In this document: positions 9,092 to 17,579 of the stretch, piece after piece
Position numbering within the stretch: position 1 is the stretch's first letter
Layout: the number at the start of each line of letters is the position of its first letter
Source: Mameliella sp. MMSF_3455
GTDB taxonomy: Bacteria; Pseudomonadota; Alphaproteobacteria; Rhodobacterales; Rhodobacteraceae
Direction: 5' to 3'
DNA length: 64,000 nt
Assembly (NCBI RefSeq): GCF_030733205.1
Contig: NZ_JASHJL010000025.1
Span: 1 to 64,000, forward strand
Notes under the pieces: generated by a model
Databases searched by the model: none
What the model was told of the DNA's origin: nothing
Seen by the model: the letters and a program-made list of their open reading frames with translations, nothing else
Position numbers and translations under genes: made by a program

Positions 9092-9586
9092 ATGACGCAA
9101 GACTTCGACCCGGCAGAGAATGATGGCCGCGCCTTCCGCGAAGCCCTGGGCCGTTTCGGCACCGGGGTGACGGTGATCACCTGCGCCACGACAACCGGAC
9201 CTCTTGGCATCACCGCCAACAGCTTTTCCTCGGTCTCCCTCGATCCGCCACTGGTGCTCTGGGCGCCGGCGAAATCCTCGTCGCGCTACCCGTTCTTCAT
9301 GGCCGCGGATCGGTTCGCGATACACGTCATGGGCGCGGACCAGTTTGAACTCTGCCGCGCCTTCGCCCGGGACGGCGATGCCTTTGACGCCTTCGACTGG
9401 CGCCTGAGCGCATCGGGTGTCCCCCTGATCGAGGGCTGCCTTGCACGTTTCGAATGCCGCCAGGCGGCGGCGCACGACGGCGGCGACCACTCTATCCTGC
9501 TGGGCCATGTAGAGCGTGTCAGTTCCCGCGAGGGCCCACCGCTGTTGTTCCAGGGCGGACGCTACGGCAGCTTTACCACCGACTGA
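9092..9586 (+). CDS. Flavin reductase family protein (FMN-binding split barrel)
   Basis: This 164-residue NAD(P)H:flavin oxidoreductase of the HpaC/FlaRed family reduces FMN or FAD, usually for a two-component monooxygenase. The family hallmarks are ALGRFGTGVTVIT at the N-terminus, GITANSFSSVSLDPPLVL (flavin-phosphate contact), a GHVERV-type strand, and a C-terminal FQGGRYG. Length is normal. No monooxygenase gene adjoins it, so its partner lies elsewhere or it supplies free reduced flavin. It stands alone on the plus strand ahead of a cytochrome gene with its own upstream region. Confidence 0.93.
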   Translation: MTQDFDPAENDGRAFREALGRFGTGVTVITCATTTGPLGITANSFSSVSLDPPLVLWAPAKSSSRYPFFMAADRFAIHVMGADQFELCRAFARDGDAFDAFDWRLSASGVPLIEGCLARFECRQAAAHDGGDHSILLGHVERVSSREGPPLLFQGGRYGSFTTD

Positions 9587-9798
9587 TCCCAAAATTCGCC
9601 GTCAGAAACGCACTGGCAGGCAGATCTGGACCAGCATCCCGGATCGGGAGCGATTTCCGCAACGGAAACCCCTTGTTTCAAAAAGCGAAAACGCGCTCTG
9701 AAAATTCCAGTCTTTCCCAAAGCTTGCCAAGCGTATGCCGATTGATCACAGTTTTGTTATCCGCAAAGCACACGGCATTTCAAAAAGACAGGTTCGTC

Positions 9799-11139
9799 AT
9801 GATCCTCAGATTTCCTTACCCATTTCCGCGCCTTTTGGCCCCTGCCCTGCTGATTTCCCTGACAGCCTTGGTGCCCACGCATACGCGCGCTGATGCGATC
9901 CTGGCGCAGGACTTCCTCGATTTTGACACCCAAGAGGCCCAGCTTGGCCGCCTGCTGTTCTATGACAAGATCCTGTCAGGCAATCAGAACATCAGCTGCG
10001 CGACCTGCCACCACCACAGCCTGCACGGTGCCGACGGCGTCAGCCTGGGCATCGGAGAAGGCGGGTCCGGTCTGGGCCCCGACCGGACCCCGGGCGAGGG
10101 CGCCCACCGGATCGCGGAACGGGTGCCCCGCAACGCGCCCGCGCTTTGGAATCTCGGACACCGCGACGTGCGCGAGATGTTCCATGACGGCCGGGTCGAA
10201 CGGATCGGCGCTGGCTATGTCGCCTTCAAGACACCCGCCAAGGAATACACGCCCGCCGGGCTGAACTCGCTGCTGGCGGCGCAGGCGCTTTTCCCGGTCA
10301 GTTCCGTGACCGAAATGGCTGGGCACCCGGACGAGAACCCGGTCAGTGCCGCCTTTGCAGAGCGCATCGACCTGGGCTGGGCGATGCTGGCCGACCGTGT
10401 GCGCGAAGTGCCGGAATACCAGCGCCTTTTCGAGGCAACATATCCCGATGTGCACGATCCCGACGACATCACCATCGTCGAGATCGTGAATGCCATCGCC
10501 GCCTTCATCGGCACCGAATGGCAAAGCTATGACAGCCCCTACGACAAGTGGCTGACCGAGGGCACGCCACTTTCGCCCGAGGCGGAGCGCGGCAGGCAAC
10601 TCTTTTTCGGCGACGCGGGCTGCTCCGGCTGCCATAACGGGCCGCGCTTTACCGATCAGAACTTCTACGCCGTGGGCGTTCCCCAGTTCGGCCCGGGCCG
10701 GCCCTTTGGCGAGGATACCATTCCGCACGATCTGGGACGGATGGAGACCACCCGCAATCCGGAGGACGCCTACAAGTTCCGCACGCCTTCGCTGCGTAAC
10801 GTGGCGCTGACCGCGCCCTATGGGCACAACGGCGCCTATCCCACCCTGCGCGCCATGATCCGCCACATGTGCGACCCGCTGACCGCCCGCAGCGAATGGA
10901 CCCCGGGCATGGCTCGCCTGCCGGACGTTGCCTGGTTGAACGATCATGACTTCCCCCTTGTCGGCGACGCGCTGGAGACGGCACAACAGGTCGCCTACCT
11001 GGATCTTTCGCCGGTCGAGATGGTCGAGGCGGATATCGATGCGCTGGAGGCATTCCTGAACGCACTGACCGGCGAAACCGCAGAAAAACGCCCGATGGGT
11101 CGGCCAGACACGGTGCCCAGCGGCCTGCCGGTGGACTGA
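9799..11139 (+). CDS. Di-haem cytochrome c peroxidase / MauG-like protein
   Basis: This 446-residue exported protein has a Sec signal peptide (about residues 1-32, cleavage near TRADA) and two c-type haem sites, CATCH at residues 67-71 and CSGCH at about 275-279. The spacing and segments such as QLGRLLFYDKILSGNQNISC and KFRTPSLRNVALTAPYGHNG are typical of the bacterial di-haem peroxidase/MauG superfamily. Family members reduce H2O2 in the periplasm or oxidise protein side chains. The start at 9799 begins directly with the signal peptide; the frame is open further upstream but that part lacks protein character. No mau genes are nearby, so the substrate is unknown and peroxidase activity is the default reading. 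Confidence 0.9.
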   Translation: MILRFPYPFPRLLAPALLISLTALVPTHTRADAILAQDFLDFDTQEAQLGRLLFYDKILSGNQNISCATCHHHSLHGADGVSLGIGEGGSGLGPDRTPGEGAHRIAERVPRNAPALWNLGHRDVREMFHDGRVERIGAGYVAFKTPAKEYTPAGLNSLLAAQALFPVSSVTEMAGHPDENPVSAAFAERIDLGWAMLADRVREVPEYQRLFEATYPDVHDPDDITIVEIVNAIAAFIGTEWQSYDSPYDKWLTEGTPLSPEAERGRQLFFGDAGCSGCHNGPRFTDQNFYAVGVPQFGPGRPFGEDTIPHDLGRMETTRNPEDAYKFRTPSLRNVALTAPYGHNGAYPTLRAMIRHMCDPLTARSEWTPGMARLPDVAWLNDHDFPLVGDALETAQQVAYLDLSPVEMVEADIDALEAFLNALTGETAEKRPMGRPDTVPSGLPVD

Positions 11140-11189
11140 CGCCGCCTTGCCCGGGCGGAATGCGAACCGCCGCGTTCCGCCCGCCTTAC

Positions 11190-11738
11190 TCAATCCATGC
11201 GGTCGATCAGCTTGCGGATGGACGGCTCCTTGTGCGGTTTCTTCTGAAGTCGCAGCAACAATTCGGCCAGTTCCGCTTCGTCGACGCGTTGAGCCGCTGC
11301 CTTGGGAGTGAACCACTTGCGCTTGCGTTCCTTGCGCTCTTTCCAGTCACGCAGCAGCTTTTCCACGAACATCGGGTAGACTTCGACCGTGCAGGGCACG
11401 ACACTGCCATCGTCCATGACCTTGCCATAGCTGTAGGTGCCGATCATCTCGGTCCCGATATGGCCCTTGGCGCCCGCCTCTTCCAGCGCCTCTATCTCTG
11501 CGGCTCGCCAGGGTTTCTTGCCATCCATCTGCCAGCCCTTGGGCATGACCCAGCGCCCGGTATCGCGCGATGTCACCATCAGGACCTTGACCTGGTCCTT
11601 GGCGTCCCTACGCATTGGCAGGGCAGCTATCTGCTCGCCTTGTGCCGACACTTGGGCCTCCTCCTGAAAAATCGGGCGGGCCGGCGTCTCCTCTCGCCGC
11701 CCCCCGTCTGAATAGTCCTTCACCCGCAGGCATCGCAT
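11190..11738 (-). CDS. NUDIX hydrolase with divergent NUDIX box
   Basis: This 182-residue protein has a NUDIX fold: VLMVTSRDTGRWVMPKGW followed by the box region starting at that Gly. The box keeps Gly1, Glu16, Glu19-Glu20 and Gly22, but Glu7 is Lys and the Arg before Glu16 is Ile. The retained Glu triad can still bind Mg2+. The sequence resembles the diphosphoinositol-polyphosphate/Ap6A-type subgroup common in alphaproteobacteria. The C-terminal part (after about 135) is Lys/Arg/Glu-rich and coiled. Substrate is unknown, probably a nucleoside diphosphate derivative. The N-terminal 30 residues are poorly typical, so a later start is possible. The 90-residue gene upstream on the same strand is 22 bases away. 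Confidence 0.85.
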   Translation of the reverse strand: MRCLRVKDYSDGGRREETPARPIFQEEAQVSAQGEQIAALPMRRDAKDQVKVLMVTSRDTGRWVMPKGWQMDGKKPWRAAEIEALEEAGAKGHIGTEMIGTYSYGKVMDDGSVVPCTVEVYPMFVEKLLRDWKERKERKRKWFTPKAAAQRVDEAELAELLLRLQKKPHKEPSIRKLIDRMD

Positions 11739-11760
11739 CTCGGCGCGCCCGGAACCACCC

Positions 11761-12033
11761 CTAAAGCAGGGTGAAGATATCCTCGGTCAGGTTGTTGCCG
11801 TTCATCTCTTCGAACGGGCCCGGCACAATCCATCCGATCAGGTGCAAGTCTGCGGAAAGGGACCTGAACTGGTCGGGAAAGAAGGTGAAGGGATAGACCT
11901 GTGCGCCGCCGCCCTCTCCTTCGACGGCGACATAACCGTCCCCCGGGACAAGATTGGGCAAGGATTGTGCGGCGGAATGCATGCTGGCCCTGCCAGTCTT
12001 TACCTGCGACGAGGTCAGAAAGGTGTTAACCAT
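11761..12033 (-). CDS. Hypothetical small protein, 90 residues
   Basis: I do not recognise this frame. The 90-residue product is slightly acidic, has no transmembrane helix or signal peptide, and contains LVPGDGYVAVEGEGGGAQVY followed by a hydrophobic patch HLIGWIVPGPFEE. It lies just upstream of, and in line with, the NUDIX gene, which supports it modestly. A convincing Shine-Dalgarno is not visible. It may be a genuine lineage-specific gene or chance reading. Confidence 0.35.
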   Translation of the reverse strand: MVNTFLTSSQVKTGRASMHSAAQSLPNLVPGDGYVAVEGEGGGAQVYPFTFFPDQFRSLSADLHLIGWIVPGPFEEMNGNNLTEDIFTLL

Positions 12034-12336
12034 CAGACGTCTACCAAAACGACGCGAAACCGCGGACTCGCCAGTTCAAACGCGTATTCCGGACAACGGC
12101 GAAGCTGACGCCAAAGTGCGACAGCACTGTGTACCCTAAACAGGGTGAAGTCAGATATGGCTTGGAATGGGAAAGCGGCGGACCGCGAAACCGCCAGACC
12201 TTGCAGTTGGCCAGTTGACCGGATCAAATTCGTTTCAGAACCCCCAAAGCCCTTTGCTCTGATGTGGATGATACTCCCCAGGCCACCGGCGAGTTTAACG
12301 TGGCATACAGTCAAAAGAGACGATGGCGGCCGGCGA
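12034..12336. other. Gene-poor interval downstream of eutC
   Basis: This stretch of 303 bases lies between the eutC stop and the small hypothetical gene. Open frames here look like noise: biased composition, no family resemblance and no ribosome binding sites. I see no terminator hairpin with a T-run. It probably holds the 3' end of the long eut transcript. Confidence 0.4.
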
Positions 12337-13059
12337 TCAGGGTCCTTGGATTTCGGCGCCAATGCCGGGGCTTGCATCCTTGAGGCCGACTCCGGTCTGC
12401 CCCGTCGCCTGCGCCATTTCGATGAGCCAGGCAAGACGTGCGGCGGCCTCCTGCGCGCTCAGACCGCCCTTGTCGTGGATGTTCGAGACGCAGTTGCGTG
12501 CGCTGTCCCGGATACCCGGTCTGGGAGCATAGGTCAGGTAGGCCCCCATGCTGTTGGATACGGTCAAACCGGGGCGCTCTCCGATCAGGATCAATACCAT
12601 CTTGGCATGCGCCGCATGGCCCACTGCATCGCCCAGCGCGACGCGCGCCTCAGAGGCCGCAAAGACAGGCGCTTGGCGCGCTTCTGGACAGCTGTTGCGC
12701 AGGGCGCGCACCAGATCCGGGGCCTGCAAGGCCAGGGCCGGCGGCGACAACCCATCCGCAAGCACAATGGCCAGATCGGGCGCCGACGGTGCAATCGTGA
12801 CCTCGGGATGCAACTTTCGTCCAAGGTCCGGTCGCCGAAGATATTCCTGACGATTGCGCGCCTGGGAACGTATGTGATGCAGAGGGCCGACCGCCGTTTC
12901 GATCCCGGCCCAATCCAACGGCTCGAAGATCGCGTCCCGCGCGCTGGCATGGTCCTCTTGAAAGGCAAGCAGACGCGACAGGGGAAGTGGGGTCCCGGCG
13001 GCGTCCAGCCGCACACGCGCCGGCGTCAGCCCCATCAAACCTGCGGGCGAGACGATCAT
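12337..13059 (-). CDS. eutC: Ethanolamine ammonia-lyase small subunit
   Basis: This 240-residue light subunit of adenosylcobalamin-dependent ethanolamine ammonia-lyase works with EutB to convert ethanolamine to acetaldehyde and ammonia. Family sequence is visible: LTPARVRLDAAGTPLPLSR, then ARDAIF, RRPDLGRKL, LVLADG-type and MVLILIGERPGL segments, SMGAYLTY, and a C-terminal RNCVSNIH. The start ATG overlaps the eutB stop as ATGA, which excludes the longer in-frame N-terminus running into eutB. It is the last gene of the ten-gene minus-strand cluster. No eutA reactivase or microcompartment shell gene lies in the window. Confidence in identity is high; the physiological role in this cluster is inferred. 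Confidence 0.95.
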   Translation of the reverse strand: MIVSPAGLMGLTPARVRLDAAGTPLPLSRLLAFQEDHASARDAIFEPLDWAGIETAVGPLHHIRSQARNRQEYLRRPDLGRKLHPEVTIAPSAPDLAIVLADGLSPPALALQAPDLVRALRNSCPEARQAPVFAASEARVALGDAVGHAAHAKMVLILIGERPGLTVSNSMGAYLTYAPRPGIRDSARNCVSNIHDKGGLSAQEAAARLAWLIEMAQATGQTGVGLKDASPGIGAEIQGP

Positions 13060-14429
13060 GCCACCAACCCGATGTCTTCGAGAACCGCTGACTGTCCCGC
13101 CAGCAACCCGCCGCCGCGGCGCATAGCTTCCAGCCACGTTTCGAATTCCGGCGCGGCGCGCAGTCCCGTCGTCTCTCGCAGATAGGCCAGGTCTTCAAAT
13201 CCGAGACTCTGGTATCCAAGCATCGGATCATCGGCGCCGGGCACGGTGATCAGGAAGTTCACGCCCGCGCTGGTCAGCAAAGTGGCGAGTACGTCCATGT
13301 CGTCCTGATCGGCCTGAACGTGGTTGGTGTAGCAGACATCGACCCCCATCGGCAGGCCCAGCAGCTTGCCGCAGAAATGGTCCTCCAATCCGGCGCGGAT
13401 GATCTGGCGGCCATCATACAGGTACTCGGGACCGATGAACCCGACCACGGTGTTGACCAACAAGGGGTCATAGGCGCGGGCAACCGCATAGGCGCGGGCC
13501 TCCAAGGTTTGTTGATCCACACCATGATGGGCATCAGCGGACAAGGCCGCGCCCTGCCCCGTCTCGAAATACATCACGTTTTGACCGACCGTACCACGGC
13601 CCGCGGACAGCCCTGCCTCCCATGCTTCTTGAAGAATTTCCAGAGAGACGCCGAACCCGTCGTTCGCATCCTGCGTTCCCGCAATCGACTGAAATATAAG
13701 GTCTATAGGGGCATTGCGCTCCAGCAGGGCCAGCGCGTTGGTGACATGGGTCAGGACGCAGGTCTGCGTCGGAATGCCCAAGGAGCCACGGATGTCGTCA
13801 AGAACGCACATAAGGCTGTAACCGTTTTCAAGATTGTCCGTGGCGGGATTGATGCCGATCACCGCGTCGCCGGCACCAAAGAGCAGCCCGTCAAGGATCG
13901 CCACCGCGATACCACGCGGATCATCCGCCGGGTGATTTGGCTGCAGCCGAGTCGACAACTGCCCCTTTCGGCCCAATGAGTTCCGAAACGCTGTCTCGAC
14001 CTCGCATTTGCGGGCAACACGGATCAGATCCTGGTTGCGCATCAGCTTGCTGACGGCGGCGACCATCTCGGACGTCAGGCCCGGTGCTGCCGCGCGCAGG
14101 CTGGCGGTGTTCGCCTGCTCGCCCAGCAACCAGTCACGCAGATCGCCGACACACATCGCCGCGAAGGGGGCAAAGGCCCGTTCGTCATGCGTGTCGATGA
14201 TCAGCCGCGTGACGTCGTCGCTCTCGTAGGGAACGACCGCTTCTTGCAGGAAGGTGCGCAGTGGCAGATCCGCCAAGGCTCGCCGCGCCGCAACGCGCTC
14301 CCTTGCCGAGGAGGCCGCAATCCCGGCAAGCTGGTCCCCGGACTTTTCCGGTGTCGCGACTGCAAGCAGACGCGCGAGGCCATCAAAAGTGAAACGCTCA
14401 CCTTGAACGATGCCGGAGTAGGTGCCCAT
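13056..14429 (-). CDS. eutB: Ethanolamine ammonia-lyase large subunit
   Basis: This 457-residue catalytic subunit forms the TIM barrel that binds ethanolamine and the B12 cofactor at the interface with EutC. Diagnostic segments include QPNHPADDPRGIAVAILDG, DAVIGINPATDN, HHGVDQQTLEARAYAVAR, VGFIGPEYLYDG and CYTNHVQADQDD. Length matches the usual 450-465. ATG at 14429 is chosen because it overlaps the stop of the upstream kinase gene as TGATG and begins MGTYSG, a normal EutB start; an upstream extension in the same frame would overlap that gene by 279 bases. Coupling to kinase, hydrolase and importer genes is unlike the classical eut operon. Confidence 0.97.
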   Translation of the reverse strand: MGTYSGIVQGERFTFDGLARLLAVATPEKSGDQLAGIAASSARERVAARRALADLPLRTFLQEAVVPYESDDVTRLIIDTHDERAFAPFAAMCVGDLRDWLLGEQANTASLRAAAPGLTSEMVAAVSKLMRNQDLIRVARKCEVETAFRNSLGRKGQLSTRLQPNHPADDPRGIAVAILDGLLFGAGDAVIGINPATDNLENGYSLMCVLDDIRGSLGIPTQTCVLTHVTNALALLERNAPIDLIFQSIAGTQDANDGFGVSLEILQEAWEAGLSAGRGTVGQNVMYFETGQGAALSADAHHGVDQQTLEARAYAVARAYDPLLVNTVVGFIGPEYLYDGRQIIRAGLEDHFCGKLLGLPMGVDVCYTNHVQADQDDMDVLATLLTSAGVNFLITVPGADDPMLGYQSLGFEDLAYLRETTGLRAAPEFETWLEAMRRGGGLLAGQSAVLEDIGLVA

Positions 14430-15370
14430 CAGAGCCTCGCCAGATGCAGCGCCCAATCCGGGTCTTCCATGATCGACCGGGCACGCATCTTCTTCCACAT
14501 GCCGTATTTGTGGAAATCGAATTCCAGTCGAGAGATCTTGAGCTGCACCATGGACCACAGGGCCCATTTCACATCGGCAAGCGCCTTGTGAACGGTGATC
14601 CGGGACACGATTTCGGGGCGGACTTCGCCAAAGTATTCCTCGATCAGTTCCAATTCGCGGTCCGGGGTAAAGAACATCTCGCCGAACCAGATGCCCAGAT
14701 CGTAGCAACGGTCGTTCATCGAGCAGTATTCGTAGTCGATCAACATGATCGACCCGTCCTCGGCGATCATGAAATTGCCCGGCATCGGGTCGTTGAAGGA
14801 TGGCACCATATCATAACCCGAGGCCTCGATAGCCTCTTTGGCCAGCTGCGTGTTGAGCATCAGCCAGCTGTCTTCGCGGTACTTCCGGCCACCCAACGTC
14901 GCGATCTGCCCGGCATGTTCGTCGATCATGTCGAAGATCGTCTTGGTCAGTCCCAACTCGGGCAGTCCGTGCATGGTTCGATAGGCGCCGATGGCCGCGC
15001 GACAATTGCCAAGATCGAGAAAGTCAGAGTTCGTCGAGGCGCGACGGTCTGGCAGGAAGTCGTTGATCTCGACCCCGCGGTGGGCCAGGTCGTCATGCAC
15101 GCGCGGTCCGAGGCCCGCCGCTGCGGCCTTGCGCGATGCATCCATTGCCGCCTCGCGGTCGATGAACATCTCGGTGCCGTTTCCGGGAACCTTGACGAAC
15201 CAATCGCCACCGTCCTCGCTTTGCACGCGCCAGTTCTCGTTGGAGATACCGCCCGACACGGGCCCGTAGGTGATGCCTTTGCCGCCACCGAACAACGGGG
15301 CATCGCGAATGATCCGCTCGATGGTCTCTTCCATCTCGTGCACGGCAGAGCCAAGGGGTTTCATCATCAT
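14429..15370 (-). CDS. APH/choline-ethanolamine kinase-like phosphotransferase
   Basis: This 313-residue small-molecule kinase has the aminoglycoside-phosphotransferase fold and is closest in look to choline/ethanolamine kinases. It shows a Gly-rich N-lobe (YGPVSGGISNENW), a Lys in WFVKVPG, the catalytic-loop region SFNDPMPGNFMI (the Brenner-type HxDxxxxN becomes NDPMPGN), the metal-binding DYEYCSMNDRCYDLG, and a helical C-lobe. The start at 15370 overlaps the stop of the preceding phosphotransferase gene as ATGA; two further ATGs follow at once. Directly upstream of eutB, it may phosphorylate an amino-alcohol substrate or precursor. The substrate is not proven. Confidence 0.88.
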   Translation of the reverse strand: MMMKPLGSAVHEMEETIERIIRDAPLFGGGKGITYGPVSGGISNENWRVQSEDGGDWFVKVPGNGTEMFIDREAAMDASRKAAAAGLGPRVHDDLAHRGVEINDFLPDRRASTNSDFLDLGNCRAAIGAYRTMHGLPELGLTKTIFDMIDEHAGQIATLGGRKYREDSWLMLNTQLAKEAIEASGYDMVPSFNDPMPGNFMIAEDGSIMLIDYEYCSMNDRCYDLGIWFGEMFFTPDRELELIEEYFGEVRPEIVSRITVHKALADVKWALWSMVQLKISRLEFDFHKYGMWKKMRARSIMEDPDWALHLARL

Positions 15371-16299
15371 GCGGCCACCTCCGTGATGCGCAGTTTCTCC
15401 TCGAATGCAGGATGGCGCAGCATCACGCGCAGGCGTAGCAGGCGCCATTCCCCGTATTTCAGCCATTCCACCGAGCTGCGTTCCGACGTGTGCGCCATCA
15501 ACCGCGCCCAGAGCGCGTGCAACAGGTCGTCCACATGCGACCACAGCCGCGCGCGGGCAAAAAGCATCGGATCAAAGCTCCCGTGATAGGCGGTGAAGGC
15601 TGCAACCATGTCGGATTCAAGATCCGTCACTTCGGCCATCAGCGCCCCCAGGTCGTATAGAGGATCATTCATGCCGGCCCGGTCGAAATCGACCAGCAGC
15701 ACCTCGTTGCCGGGGCCGAGCAGGATATTCGATGCGCTGCCATCGTTGCGGCAGGGCGCAAGGGGCGCGCTTTCGGCCAGGGCTTCGGCCTGCGCTATCA
15801 GGCGGCGCAGGTAGAGGATGTCGTCCGGCAAGGGAATGCCATTCGCGCCATGCGCTTCGATCACCCGGTCGATCTGGGCGAAGGGATCGAAACGCCCGGG
15901 CAGAGCCGGCCCTTCATGTTGCGCCTTGAGCGCGTGCATCACGGCGCTCAGGGTCTCGGCATCTTGCAGATGATGCTGGCGGGCCGTGAAAAAACCGGAG
16001 GGCGCCGCGTCCATGGCAAGGGCGCAGGTCGCGGGATCGGACCACAGTACGCTGGGCCCCGCCACCGAAAGCTTGGCTCCGGCGATGGCTGTTTCGGGAT
16101 CGAAGAATGGCATCACTTCCGGATGCATCCGTTTGACGAATGTCCCGCCGACGATGGCAGAGCGACTTTCCAGCGCCTGGTAGCTGGGCGAGGCCAGGGC
16201 GGCGGGGCCGGCCTGCGCCGCCTCCGGGTCCAGCCCGGCGGCCAGAAGCGTGTCGGCCATCATGGCGTCAGTGACGGTTCCTGTGCTGGGCGCAGTCAT
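15367..16299 (-). CDS. Second APH-type phosphotransferase
   Basis: This 310-residue protein has the same kinase fold as its neighbour but with clearly divergent sequence. The catalytic loop reads CRNDGSASNILLG and the metal-binding segment VDFDRAGMNDPLYDLG. The N-lobe is shorter and atypical (GTFVKRMHPEVM supplies a candidate Lys), so its nucleotide-binding loop is less obvious. It lies between the M20 hydrolase and the other kinase with 4-base overlaps on both sides. Two different kinases in one operon suggest sequential or heteromeric action on related substrates. Alternative reading: one of the pair is a non-catalytic partner. Function beyond phosphotransferase is unassigned. Confidence 0.82.
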   Translation of the reverse strand: MTAPSTGTVTDAMMADTLLAAGLDPEAAQAGPAALASPSYQALESRSAIVGGTFVKRMHPEVMPFFDPETAIAGAKLSVAGPSVLWSDPATCALAMDAAPSGFFTARQHHLQDAETLSAVMHALKAQHEGPALPGRFDPFAQIDRVIEAHGANGIPLPDDILYLRRLIAQAEALAESAPLAPCRNDGSASNILLGPGNEVLLVDFDRAGMNDPLYDLGALMAEVTDLESDMVAAFTAYHGSFDPMLFARARLWSHVDDLLHALWARLMAHTSERSSVEWLKYGEWRLLRLRVMLRHPAFEEKLRITEVAA

Positions 16300-17579
16300 G
16301 CGGCACCTCCTGTCTGGTCCAGATTCCCGCCAGCCGCGTCGATCCGGCGAAGCATTTCCAAAAGCACGTCGCCCCCTGCAGCGAGATCTTCGGGGGTCGT
16401 GTATTCGTCGTTGCGGTGAATGACGCCGCCGACGGACGGCACGGCGAACACCAGCGACGGCAGGATCGCGTTCAGGGCCACCGCGTCATGGCCCGCCGTG
16501 GTATCCAGTTGCATCAAAGGCAGGTCAAAGTCCCGCGCCGCGGCTTCGCATAGCAAAACGAGGCGCTCATCGAATTTCCCGGCGGGGCGTCGGTCGACCG
16601 CCACGATGCGCGCCTCGACCGAGGCACTGGACGCCAGCCCCGGCAAGGAATCGCGCAACTCGGCCTCGGCCCATTCCAGAACCTCTGCCTCTGGCGCACG
16701 CAATTCACAGAAGAGAACGGCCTTGCCAGGAACGATGTTCGGCGAATTCGGAGAGACATCCAATCGTCCGACCGAGGTATAGAGCGTGTCCTGCGCGTCT
16801 TCGCTCAGCGCGCGTACCTTGGTGATGATATGTGCCGCGCCCAGCAGTGCATCGCGGCGGTCCTCCATCGGGGTTGGGCCAGTGTGGTTCTGCTCTCCGG
16901 TCACTTCGATGCGGACCTTGAGCGCCCCCCAATGCCGGACAAAGGGGGCGATGCGCGCGCCCGAGGTCTCCATCTTGTCGTCGCCCTCGATATGGATTTC
17001 GAGGTAAATGTCGGGCTGCGGGGACCGGCTGTCGCCCATGAATCCGGTACGGATCAGCTCTTGTTCGACCGACTTGCCATCGCGATCGACGCGCGACAGA
17101 GCAAAATCGCGGGTCACGCTGCCGGCAAAGACCGAAGACCCCAGCAGAGACGGCTGAAAGCGGGCGCCTTCCTCGTTCATCCAGTCCGCGACCACGTAAT
17201 TGCAGCGGGGCGCCTCGCCCCGCTCGGCCATGTCGGCTCGCAGGGTTTCGATGGCGGCAAGGGCCGCGACCACCCCATAGGCACCGTCGAAACGGCCACC
17301 CTTGGGTTGGCTGTCAAGGTGCGACCCCACCATGACAAGGGGCGCATCCGGCCCGGCAAGGTCGATCCGACCGAACAGGTTGCCTATGTTGTCGACAAGA
17401 ACAGTGTACCCCCGCGCCTCCAGTTCCGACCGAAACCAGTTCCGGGCATCGCGGTGAGCGTCGGTCAGCACCGGGCGGTCGACGCCGCCGTCACCGGTAT
17501 CGCCAAAGGTGGAAACCTGCGCCATCAAGGCGTGCAGAAGATCCGCGTCGATGTGGCAAAGGTCGATGGTGTCCGGCAT
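16296..17579 (-). CDS. M20-family Zn-dependent amidohydrolase (carbamoylase/AllC-like)
   Basis: This 427-residue binuclear-zinc hydrolase belongs to the N-carbamoyl-amino-acid hydrolase/allantoate amidohydrolase group. Metal-site segments are intact: VGSHLDSQPKGGRFDG (His, Asp), WMNEEGARFQPSLLGS (Glu pair), LEIHIEGD (His) and the distal HRNDEYTTPED (His). The dimerisation domain carries NHTGPTPMEDRRDAL and TTAGHDAVALN. Family members cleave C-N bonds of carbamoyl or acyl amides and ureides. The start at 17579 overlaps the ABC ATPase stop as TGATG. In this operon a plausible task is to free an amine, perhaps ethanolamine, from an imported amide. That substrate is inference. Confidence 0.92.
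   Translation of the reverse strand: MPDTIDLCHIDADLLHALMAQVSTFGDTGDGGVDRPVLTDAHRDARNWFRSELEARGYTVLVDNIGNLFGRIDLAGPDAPLVMVGSHLDSQPKGGRFDGAYGVVAALAAIETLRADMAERGEAPRCNYVVADWMNEEGARFQPSLLGSSVFAGSVTRDFALSRVDRDGKSVEQELIRTGFMGDSRSPQPDIYLEIHIEGDDKMETSGARIAPFVRHWGALKVRIEVTGEQNHTGPTPMEDRRDALLGAAHIITKVRALSEDAQDTLYTSVGRLDVSPNSPNIVPGKAVLFCELRAPEAEVLEWAEAELRDSLPGLASSASVEARIVAVDRRPAGKFDERLVLLCEAAARDFDLPLMQLDTTAGHDAVALNAILPSLVFAVPSVGGVIHRNDEYTTPEDLAAGGDVLLEMLRRIDAAGGNLDQTGGAA

Noticed and set aside
9715-9798. TTGATCACAG-type word before the di-haem peroxidase gene as an FNR box
   Set aside because: Only one half-site matches; the second half is GTTTT rather than ATCAA, so it does not form the required palindrome.
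11758-12155. Near-repeat CCTAAA(G)CAGGGTGAAG at the end of the 90-residue gene and again at about 12135
   Set aside because: The similarity covers about 18 bases only and flanking sequence and translation do not align, so a duplicated gene end is not supported.
14430-14708. A 93-residue N-terminal extension of EutB
   Set aside because: It would overlap the upstream kinase gene entirely, lacks EutB similarity, and the TGATG junction gives a normal start at 14429.
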